Assembly: GCA_030597645.1 (NCBI GenBank)
Contig: JAUVRN010000032.1
Location: 1 to 10,686 of the forward strand
DNA from: Candidatus Zixiibacteriota bacterium
GTDB taxonomy: Bacteria; Zixibacteria; MSB-5A5; JAUVRN01
Reading direction: 5' to 3'
DNA length: 10,686 nt
Positions 1 to 5,299 of this stretch are shown here, piece after piece (position 1 is the stretch's first letter; each line of letters starts with the position of its first letter). The notes beneath the pieces are model-generated. The model did not search any database. It saw only the letters and a program-made list of their open reading frames with translations, and was not told where the DNA came from. A program made the position numbers and the translations under genes.

Positions 1-66
1 CAGTCCACCAACGGCGCCCTCCCGTCCGCTCACGTCACCTCCCAGCCCTGCTATCTTGTATGCCAT
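1..66 (-). CDS. Possible 5' end of next gene, weakly like isocitrate/isopropylmalate dehydrogenase
   Basis: An ATG at 66-64 opens a frame of 22 codons that runs off the left edge. It reads MAYKIAGLGGDVSGREGAVG and then two more residues. Many isopropylmalate and isocitrate dehydrogenases begin in the style of MAYKIAVLPGDGIGPE. The first six residues and the G-D-x-x-G-x-E spacing agree, but the conserved PGDGIG core is altered to GGDVSG. No convincing Shine-Dalgarno precedes the ATG. An in-frame GTG at codon 12 lies just behind GGAGGTGA and is an alternative start, though at short spacing. A dehydrogenase would fit the isopropylmalate-synthase-like gene 85 bases upstream. The call rests on very few residues and could be chance. 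Confidence 0.3.
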   Translation of the reverse strand, partial: MAYKIAGLGGDVSGREGAVGGL

Positions 67-76
67 ACCGCTTTCT

Positions 77-141
77 GGGCCCCGGGTCTGTGCCCCGGGT
101 CTGCGCTGCGGGTCTGGTCCCCGGGTCTGTGCCGCGGATCT
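77..141. repeat. Five tandem copies of a 13-bp GC-rich unit
   Basis: On the plus strand the unit is close to GTGCCCCGGGTCT. Copies occupy 77-89, 90-102, 103-115, 116-128 and 129-141, each keeping the 3' half (CGGGTCT or CGGATCT) and varying in the 5' half. A degenerate sixth unit starts at 142 and runs into the stop codon of the condensing-enzyme gene. Most units carry the palindrome CCCGGG. The array fills almost all of the gap between the condensing enzyme and the possible next gene. It does not look like an intrinsic terminator because no T-run follows. Its function is unknown; slippage-generated filler or a protein or RNA binding array are both possible. Confidence 0.8.
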
Positions 142-151
142 GTGCCTTCGG

Positions 152-1459
152 CTAGTCCTTCTTGACCTGATCCTTCCACTGCTCGAGTGAGTCCATAGGC
201 AGCGGATGTTGCATTTCTTCTTTGTTGAATTTGCAGATCTCCAGCAGCTCTTCTTCGCTGAGGACGCGGTTGCGTTCCTTGGCCGCCCGGAAGATCTTCT
301 CCACCAGGCTCTCATTGGGCTCCATGCCGTGTTCGTGCAGCCAGTACACGACGTTGGAGACTCCAGACATGAAACCAACTTCGATCCGCTGGCGGCTGCC
401 CACCATGCTCGCCGGTACGCCGGAGTAGACGCGATCGGCCAGCCAGTCCGCGCCCTTTTTCTCGGCCTTGATGACGGCCGCTGCGTGCACCCCCGTGGCC
501 GTGCGAAACGCATCGATGCCGAACGCCGGGTAGTTGTCCGGGATCGGTACGCCCGTGGCCTCACTCGTCATCTCGACGTACTCGCGCAGCGCGGACAGAT
601 TCGAATCGATATAGCCCATCAGGCGCAGGTTGATCAGCAACTGATCCATGGAGCAGTTGCCCACGCGTTCGCCCAACCCCATCGCCGTGGCGTGCACGCG
701 ATCGACACCCGAGGTCATGGCCGTGATGGTGTTGATCACACCCAGGCCCCGGTCGTTGTGTCCGTGCCAGTCGATCTTGATGTCTTTGCCGGTTTCCTTG
801 ATGATCTGCCGCACGTAGGGGATGAGGTTGCGAACCCCCCGGGGCGTAATGTGGCCCACCGTATCGCACACGCAGACGCGACGGGCGCCCGCCTCGATGG
901 CCGTGATGAACAGGCGCTTGATCGTCTCGGGCGTAGCCCGGCACGTGTCTTCGGTCACGTACATCACGGGCAATCCGTTCTCCGTGGCGTACGAAACCGA
1001 GTCTTCGGTCAACTTGAGCATGTGATCCAGCGTCCAGTCCTCGGCGAACTGGCGGATGGGCGACGATCCGATAAACGTGCACGCTTCGATCGGAATGCCC
1101 ACCTTCTGCGATATGTCCACGAGCGGCTCGATGTCGGCGCGGACAGTGCGCACGGCGCAGTTGGGTGTGATCTCGAGCTTCTGGTCGACCATCTCCCGGC
1201 AGAGCGCTGTAATGTTGGCCCGTGCGCGCGGACCGGCGCCGGGCAGGCCCACGTTGGCTGTGTGGATGCCCAGATCTTCCATCAGGTGCAGAAGCCGAAT
1301 CTTCGTCTCGATATCGGGATCTCGTACGGAGGGCGATTGGAGTCCGTCGCGGAGTGTCTCATCGTCGAACTCGACCTGCACTGCCCGATGGGGGTATCCC
1401 GTACCGGCTGTGTTCCAGTCATAGATCAGCTGATTCAGCGGGGGATTCTCGTTGCTCAT
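152..1459 (-). CDS. HMGL-like condensing enzyme, isopropylmalate/homocitrate synthase family
   Basis: A 435-residue enzyme of the DRE-TIM metallolyase superfamily, which condenses an acyl-CoA with a 2-oxoacid. Visible family marks are the strand-1 motif FDDETLRDGLQ (31-41, with R37 and D38), the CDT motif near 198-200, the divalent-metal HGHND motif with H232 and H234, GLGERVGN (261-268), and a C-terminal-side GVH (323-325). The HGHND/GxGERxGN pair is typical of isopropylmalate, homocitrate, citramalate and Re-citrate synthases rather than HMG-CoA lyases. It stops at 435 residues, so the LeuA leucine-feedback domain is absent and leucine inhibition is unlikely. The ATG at 1459 is chosen because GGGAGG sits 5 bases upstream; a longer frame to 1648 would overlap the acyl-CoA dehydrogenase. 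Substrate is not determined: isopropylmalate, citramalate, homocitrate and Re-citrate synthase all remain possible. Confidence 0.87.
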   Translation of the reverse strand: MSNENPPLNQLIYDWNTAGTGYPHRAVQVEFDDETLRDGLQSPSVRDPDIETKIRLLHLMEDLGIHTANVGLPGAGPRARANITALCREMVDQKLEITPNCAVRTVRADIEPLVDISQKVGIPIEACTFIGSSPIRQFAEDWTLDHMLKLTEDSVSYATENGLPVMYVTEDTCRATPETIKRLFITAIEAGARRVCVCDTVGHITPRGVRNLIPYVRQIIKETGKDIKIDWHGHNDRGLGVINTITAMTSGVDRVHATAMGLGERVGNCSMDQLLINLRLMGYIDSNLSALREYVEMTSEATGVPIPDNYPAFGIDAFRTATGVHAAAVIKAEKKGADWLADRVYSGVPASMVGSRQRIEVGFMSGVSNVVYWLHEHGMEPNESLVEKIFRAAKERNRVLSEEELLEICKFNKEEMQHPLPMDSLEQWKDQVKKD

Positions 1460-1464
1460 GTCAA

Positions 1465-1470
1465 CCTCCC
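1465..1470 (-). promoter_or_regulatory. Ribosome binding site of the condensing-enzyme gene
   Basis: GGGAGG lies 5 bases before the ATG at 1459, inside the 14-base gap after the acyl-CoA dehydrogenase stop. It fixes the start of the condensing enzyme and rejects the longer reading frame. Confidence 0.85.
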
Positions 1471-1473
1471 GTA

Positions 1474-2637
1474 TCAGGCGCCCACACCCTGGGCCGCCTC
1501 CTTGAATAGCTGCCGTGCGATCACGATGCGCTGGATCTCCGAGGTGCCCTCGAAGATCTCCGTGACCCGGGCGTCGCGGAAGTGCCGCTCCACATGATAC
1601 TCCCGGATATACCCGTACCCGCCCAGGATCTGCACGGCCTTGTGGCACACCCAGGTAGACGCCTCGGTGGCATACAGCTTGGCTTCGGCCGCCTGGCGCG
1701 TGTATTCGACGCCCTGGTCTTTGAGAGATGCCGCGTAGTGCACGAGCACGCGGGAGGCTCCCAACTGTGTGGCCATGTCGGCCAGCATGAACTGAATAGC
1801 CTGGAAGTTGGCGATGGGCTGGCCGAACTGCTTGCGTTCCTGCGCGTACTTGAGTGCCCGGTCAAAGGCCGCCTGCGCAATGCCCAGGGCCTGCGCCCCG
1901 ATCGAAATGCGCCCGCTGTCCAGCGAGTGCATGGCGATGCTGAAGCCCTTACCCTCCTTGCCGAGCAACGTATCCGCCCCTACACGGACGTCGGTGAGCA
2001 CCATCTCGCACGTAGGAGAAGCCTTGTACCCCATCTTCTTCTCCCGCGTGCCCAGAGTGAAGCCGGGGGTGCCCTTCTCCACGAGAAACGCGGTGATACC
2101 CTTGTACCCCAGTGAGCGATCGAGGGTGGCAAAGATGATCACCACATCGGCCAGGCTGCCGTTGGTCACGTAGATCTTGGTGCCGTTGAGGACGTAGTGA
2201 TCGCCGTCTTTCTGGGCCGTGGTCGTCAGGGCAGCCGCATCCGACCCGGCTTCCGGTTCGGTCAGCGCAAAGGCTCCGAACTTTTCTCCCGTGCAGATGC
2301 CGGGCATCCACTTTTGCTTCTGTTCCTCCGTGCCGAAGGTCAGCACGGGCGTGGCAAACAGCGAATTGCCGAGCACCATGGAGGCGGCGTGAGACGGACA
2401 GCCGCGAGAAATCTCCTCCAGGGCCAGCGCGTACGACAGGTAGTCCATACCCCCGCCGCCGTATTCCTCGGGCACGGCCATGCCCAGAAAACCGAGTTCT
2501 CCAAGCTGACGCGTGACGTCGAGATCAAGCTCCTCGGCGTGATCCGCGCGCTCCGCTATGGGCCAGATCTTCTCCTCGGCGAAGCGTCGGGCCAGATCGC
2601 GGATGTCGATTTGGTCTTCGGTTAACTCACAGTGCAT
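1474..2637 (-). CDS. Acyl-CoA dehydrogenase (FAD-dependent, short-chain/butyryl type)
   Basis: This enzyme oxidises an acyl-CoA to the trans-2-enoyl-CoA and passes electrons to electron-transfer flavoprotein. Its 387 residues are the usual length and start in family style (MHCELTEDQIDIRDLARRFA). The first signature lies in GAFALTEPEAGSD (121-133). The flavin/CoA region is LGSRIS-like at 240-247, and the second signature QILGGYGYIREYHVERHFRD spans 336-355. The catalytic base is the Glu of FEGTSEIQR (E363), the position used by short-chain, butyryl- and most bacterial acyl-CoA dehydrogenases; isovaleryl and long-chain enzymes place it elsewhere. The stop is 14 bases before the condensing enzyme, and the enoyl-CoA hydratase ends 21 bases upstream, so the three are co-transcribed. 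The Shine-Dalgarno is weak, which suggests coupling to the upstream gene. Exact chain length or branched-chain preference is not readable. No etfAB is in view. Confidence 0.95.
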   Translation of the reverse strand: MHCELTEDQIDIRDLARRFAEEKIWPIAERADHAEELDLDVTRQLGELGFLGMAVPEEYGGGGMDYLSYALALEEISRGCPSHAASMVLGNSLFATPVLTFGTEEQKQKWMPGICTGEKFGAFALTEPEAGSDAAALTTTAQKDGDHYVLNGTKIYVTNGSLADVVIIFATLDRSLGYKGITAFLVEKGTPGFTLGTREKKMGYKASPTCEMVLTDVRVGADTLLGKEGKGFSIAMHSLDSGRISIGAQALGIAQAAFDRALKYAQERKQFGQPIANFQAIQFMLADMATQLGASRVLVHYAASLKDQGVEYTRQAAEAKLYATEASTWVCHKAVQILGGYGYIREYHVERHFRDARVTEIFEGTSEIQRIVIARQLFKEAAQGVGA

Positions 2638-2658
2638 TGAACGGGGCCCGGTTCCGGA

Positions 2659-3477
2659 TCAACGACCCGTGAAGTTGGGTTGGCGCTTTTCGAGGAAAGC
2701 GGCGCAACCCTCTTTCATGTCTTCCGAGGCGAACCCGGCACCGAACTGGGTGGTCTCGTACGCACAGCCAGAAGGTAGATCGACGTTGAGCCCGATCAGC
2801 ACCGCTTTCTTGACGGTGGCGATGGCCAGCGAACCGCGCGAGGCGATCCGGGCCGCCAGTTCGCGGCAACGCTCCATCAACTGGTCGGCGGGCACCACCT
2901 CTTCCACCAGGCCGATGCGCAACGCCTCGTCCGCCTTGATGGGGTCACCCGTGTACAGCAGTTTTCTCGCCATGCCGGCACCGACCAGGCGCGGCAGGCG
3001 CTGTGTGCCGCCATAGCCGGGAATCAGTCCCAGGGCGACTTCGGGTTGGCCCATCCGAGCCTTGTCGGACGCGATACGAAAGTCGCAGGCCATGGCGATT
3101 TCACAGCCGCCACCCAGCGCGAAGCCGTTGACGGCGGCAATGATCGGCTTGGGCAGGCTCTCCATCTGAAAGAGAAGGTCCATCCCGCGCTGAGACTTGG
3201 CCATACCACCCTGCACGTCGCAGCGGGCCAATTCAACGATATCCGCGCCGGCGACAAAGGCCTTCTCGCCGCCGCCGGTGAGTATGATCACCTGGATCGA
3301 ATCGTCGACTCCGAGTTCACCGAACGCGCGCGACAGCTCGGCGATCGTGTCGTCGTTGAGTGCGTTGAGTACCTTGGGGCGATCGATGGTTACGATCGCC
3401 AGCGGCGCGTCCCGCTCAACCTTGAGGTTGTCGTACCCCGCTCCCGTCTTGTGTTCTTCCACCAGTGTCTCCACCAT
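2659..3477 (-). CDS. Enoyl-CoA hydratase (crotonase family)
   Basis: It hydrates trans-2-enoyl-CoA to (S)-3-hydroxyacyl-CoA, the step after the acyl-CoA dehydrogenase encoded next to it. The 272-residue protein has the crotonase core: the oxyanion-hole segment AFVAGADIVEL (73-83), NGFALGGGCEIAMACD (117-132) with catalytic Glu126, and GQPEVALGLIPGYGGTQRL (143-161) with the second catalytic Glu146. Having both glutamates marks a true hydratase rather than an isomerase or hydrolase relative. The C-terminal SEDMKEGCAAFLEKRQPNF is typical of bacterial 3-hydroxybutyryl-CoA dehydratases. The ATG is supported by AGGGGG 8 bases upstream (3486-3491). About 12 residues precede the usual family start, which is slightly long. 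A 3-hydroxyacyl-CoA dehydrogenase and thiolase are not in the window. Confidence 0.95.
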   Translation of the reverse strand: MVETLVEEHKTGAGYDNLKVERDAPLAIVTIDRPKVLNALNDDTIAELSRAFGELGVDDSIQVIILTGGGEKAFVAGADIVELARCDVQGGMAKSQRGMDLLFQMESLPKPIIAAVNGFALGGGCEIAMACDFRIASDKARMGQPEVALGLIPGYGGTQRLPRLVGAGMARKLLYTGDPIKADEALRIGLVEEVVPADQLMERCRELAARIASRGSLAIATVKKAVLIGLNVDLPSGCAYETTQFGAGFASEDMKEGCAAFLEKRQPNFTGR

Positions 3478-3508
3478 GTCTATAACCCCCTGAAGGCCCC
3501 GGAAGCGA

Positions 3509-3557
3509 TTTCAAGAACCCCCTTTGGCTGCCATCGAGCGAGGGGGGATTCTTGAAA
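3509..3557. repeat. Long inverted repeat / hairpin between the prohibitin-like and hydratase genes
   Basis: The arms TTTCAAGAACCCCC (3509-3522) and GGGGGATTCTTGAAA (3543-3557) pair over 14 bp with a single bulged base, leaving a loop of about 19-20 bases. The repeat occupies half of the 105-base gap. No T-run follows on either strand, so it is not a standard intrinsic terminator. It could be an mRNA processing or stabilising element that sets different levels for the prohibitin-like gene and the hydratase operon, a palindromic dispersed repeat, or a large operator. I see no second full copy in the window. Confidence 0.8.
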
Positions 3558-3582
3558 CCGCGTGTAGTCGCCTTCCGTCCGT

Positions 3583-4401
3583 TTATTGACCGCCCAGTAT
3601 CAACGGCAACCCGTCACTGCCCGCGCCGATCACGATCACCTTGGCGTTGGGACTCTCCGCCAGCTTCTGAGTAGCCTCGATGCCCTTCCAGCGCAGCAGG
3701 TCCTGCGTGATGCCGCTGGACACGATCTTCTGAAAGTCCGCGATGCCCCTGGCCTCGATGCGCTTGCGCTCGGCTTCCTGCGTTTCCTGCAACAGCACGA
3801 ACTCCATCTGCTGCTGACGCTGATCCGCTTCCAGCTTGGCGTTGATGGCGTCGGAGATCTTCTGGGGCAGCGTCACGTCGCGCACAATGATGTTGTCCAC
3901 TTCGATGAATTTCCGGGCGGTCAGGTTCTGGATACCGGTGAGAATGTCCAGGGCGATTTCTTCGCGTTTGGTGGAGTAGATCCCCTCGGGTTTGTACTTG
4001 CCGACCACGCGACGCGCCTCACCGCGCAGGGCAGGTGCAACCACTACGTTGTAGTAGTCTCGTCCCACCTTGATCTGGAGACTGTCCAGGACGTCCGTCT
4101 TCGGCCGGTACCAGATGGATACGTCGAGTGCGATCGCGGCCCCGTCCGACGAAAGCACCTGCAGGTGCTCTTCCCGGTTGTCCCACTGGGTCTTGTAGAC
4201 GTCGACCCGGTTCCACGGAAAGTGCCACTGGAAGCCCTCGGTGTAGATTCTGCCCATTTCCGTGCCGCCGCCGAACTGCAGGTATTTCACGCCATGATAC
4301 CCCGCCGGTACGGACGTCCCGCAACCGGCACCCAAAAACGATGCCAGAAGGATCACCGTTACCACGTGCCATCTACGCATTCCGCTGCGATTTGTGCTCA
4401 T
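3583..4401 (-). CDS. Prohibitin-like SPFH/Band 7 membrane protein
   Basis: Bacterial relatives of prohibitin form membrane-anchored rings that scaffold or protect membrane proteases and complexes. The 272-residue product begins with a basic stretch and one hydrophobic segment (about 12-28), followed by the SPFH domain (about 34-200, with GFQWHFPW at 56-63), a charged helical stretch likely to form a coiled coil (about 185-220), and the family-typical tail PNAKVIVIGAGSDGLPLILG (251-270). The hydrophobic segment ends LGAGC, so Cys27 might be lipidated, but Gly at -3 makes the lipobox poor; a plain transmembrane anchor is equally likely. The second ATG of an ATGATG pair is chosen because GGAGG sits 6 bases before it. 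It follows AlkD by about 140 bases and may be controlled separately. Function beyond membrane scaffolding cannot be inferred. Confidence 0.92.
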   Translation of the reverse strand: MSTNRSGMRRWHVVTVILLASFLGAGCGTSVPAGYHGVKYLQFGGGTEMGRIYTEGFQWHFPWNRVDVYKTQWDNREEHLQVLSSDGAAIALDVSIWYRPKTDVLDSLQIKVGRDYYNVVVAPALRGEARRVVGKYKPEGIYSTKREEIALDILTGIQNLTARKFIEVDNIIVRDVTLPQKISDAINAKLEADQRQQQMEFVLLQETQEAERKRIEARGIADFQKIVSSGITQDLLRWKGIEATQKLAESPNAKVIVIGAGSDGLPLILGGQ

Positions 4402-4463
4402 CATCTCCCTCCATCGAGAATTGAAGTATGGGTACATCTTGGCAGACGCCCGAAGCGCAGCAT
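4401..4463 (-). CDS. Putative 20-codon upstream ORF overlapping the prohibitin-like start
   Basis: An ATG at 4463-4461 is preceded immediately by a strong purine tract (GAGGAGGGGGG, 4464-4474). The frame encodes MLRFGRLPRCTHTSILDGGR and ends at a TGA (4403-4401) that overlaps the ATGATG of the prohibitin-like gene, giving ATGATGA. This is the classic geometry of translational coupling. The peptide itself matches nothing I recognise and has no membrane segment. Its last codons also form the Shine-Dalgarno of the next gene, so ribosome passage would affect access to that site. It could equally be a chance ORF in a short GC-rich leader. Confidence 0.35.
   Translation of the reverse strand: MLRFGRLPRCTHTSILDGGR
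4405..4412 (-). promoter_or_regulatory. Ribosome binding site of the prohibitin-like gene
   Basis: GGAGGGAG lies directly before tandem ATG codons. Spacing from GGAGG is 3 bases to the first ATG and 6 to the second, so the second (4401-4399) is preferred. The frame could be extended upstream to 4476, but that region is better explained as leader. Confidence 0.8.
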
Positions 4464-4474
4464 CCCCCCTCCTC

Positions 4475-4507
4475 AAAAAAGGTACCGGCTGCCCGAAAGC
4501 GGTTCAA
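4475..4507 (-). promoter_or_regulatory. Weak promoter or weak terminator in the AlkD/prohibitin gap
   Basis: Two readings compete. TTGAAC (4502-4507) and TACCTT (4479-4484) with a 17-base spacer make a poor sigma70-like promoter for the prohibitin-like gene. Alternatively, ACCGCT pairs with AGCCGGT (one bulge, stem about 4484-4503) and is followed by six Ts at 4475-4480, a weak intrinsic terminator for the AlkD gene. The sequence cannot decide between them. The rest of this 137-base gap holds the putative upstream ORF. Confidence 0.3.
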
Positions 4508-4541
4508 GGGTTTATTGGACAGCCACGAAGGGCGTACGGCA

Positions 4542-5264
4542 CTACCCCTGGCGGGCGGCCTTCTGGAGCGTCTTGGGGAGCCTCGATACGGCGTTGGTGA
4601 TGGTCGATCGCCGCATGCCGTCGCGGTGAGTCTGGATGAAGGTGATTACTTCCCGCGGATTGTGGTGGGCGCATTCACGCAGCATCCACCCCAGTCCCTT
4701 CTGGACGAAGTACTCCGGATCCTCGAGCAGTCGTTCGGCCACAGCCAGCACAAACTGCCACTCCTTGTCATGGCGAGTGCTGCGCATGGTGGCCAGCAGT
4801 GCACCCCGGCGAACCCAGAGGCTGTCGTCCCGTGTCCAGCGTAGCACAGTGCGCCGGCGGGACTTGTGGCGGGTTCGGCCAACCTGGACGAAGGGTGAGA
4901 GCATGCCTGGACTGATGCCGTCGCAGTGCCCCCAGTTGTCGATGTCGCCGAGCCACGCTCGACCCAGCTCCCAGACGCGATCGTCGTAAAACGGCTCACA
5001 CGCCTCGACGATCAGAATCGCCGAGACCCTCGGTTCGTGGACACCGGTTTCCCACAGTGCGCTCGCGTAGGCCAGTGCACCACCGAGGTCGCCGCATTTC
5101 TTGAACTCGGCAGCCACGGGACGAGTCAGACGGCGCGTGTTGGGGACGGTCACACCGAAAAAAACGCCGTCCGATTTGAGATAGCGCTTTTCGTTGACCG
5201 CGCGCATCCGCGTGCCGCTGCGCTTCAACTCGGAGACCAGTTCGTCGGGATCGGTGGGTTTCAT
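4542..5264 (-). CDS. DNA alkylation repair protein, AlkD-like HEAT-repeat glycosylase
   Basis: AlkD enzymes are all-helical HEAT-like-repeat glycosylases that remove cationic alkylated bases (3-methyladenine, 7-methylguanine) without base flipping. The 240-residue protein keeps the key positions: Trp111 and Asp115 in DNWGHCD, matching the catalytic W-x3-D pair (W109/D113 in Bacillus cereus AlkD); WVRRGALL (150-157) with Arg152; and FVQKGLGWMLRE (186-197) with Trp193, a DNA-contacting aromatic. The early FFGV (35-38) segment is also family-typical. Start choice is uncertain: the ATG at 5264 fits the usual N-terminus, but an in-frame GTG at 5288 would add 8 residues; neither has a good Shine-Dalgarno. 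It lies just behind the dihydrolipoyl dehydrogenase stop, so it is probably translated from the same message. I see no functional link to its neighbours. Confidence 0.93.
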   Translation of the reverse strand: MKPTDPDELVSELKRSGTRMRAVNEKRYLKSDGVFFGVTVPNTRRLTRPVAAEFKKCGDLGGALAYASALWETGVHEPRVSAILIVEACEPFYDDRVWELGRAWLGDIDNWGHCDGISPGMLSPFVQVGRTRHKSRRRTVLRWTRDDSLWVRRGALLATMRSTRHDKEWQFVLAVAERLLEDPEYFVQKGLGWMLRECAHHNPREVITFIQTHRDGMRRSTITNAVSRLPKTLQKAARQG

Positions 5265-5280
5265 CGAGTGCTCGGCCGTG

Positions 5281-5296
5281 CCTGCCACCTGGCAGG
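5281..5296. repeat. Perfect 16-bp inverted repeat at the lpd/alkD junction
   Basis: CCTGCCACCTGGCAGG is its own reverse complement apart from the two central bases. In RNA it would fold as a 6-bp stem with a tetraloop. It begins 3 bases after the dihydrolipoyl dehydrogenase stop and contains the possible GTG start of the AlkD gene (5288-5286), so folding would hide that start and favour the ATG at 5264. No T-run follows, so it is not a terminator. Confidence 0.55.
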
Positions 5297-5299
5297 ATA

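Noticed and set aside
206..1597. 463-codon open frame on the plus strand opposite the condensing enzyme
   Set aside because: It is antisense to a gene with clear catalytic motifs, is rich in Arg, His, Val and Asp as expected for a reversed high-GC frame, and has no recognisable domain.
1460..1648. 63-residue N-terminal extension of the condensing enzyme
   Set aside because: It overlaps the acyl-CoA dehydrogenase in another frame, is Arg/Gly/Pro-rich shadow sequence, and the internal ATG has a strong ribosome site.
3478..3582. Promoter for the hydratase operon (TTGAAA and TATAGA)
   Set aside because: The spacer is 24 bases, too long, and the -10-like word lies within the ribosome-binding region.
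3586..4629. 347-codon plus-strand frame opposite the prohibitin-like gene and the gap beside it
   Set aside because: Composition of an antisense shadow, no ribosome site seen, and no recognisable domain.
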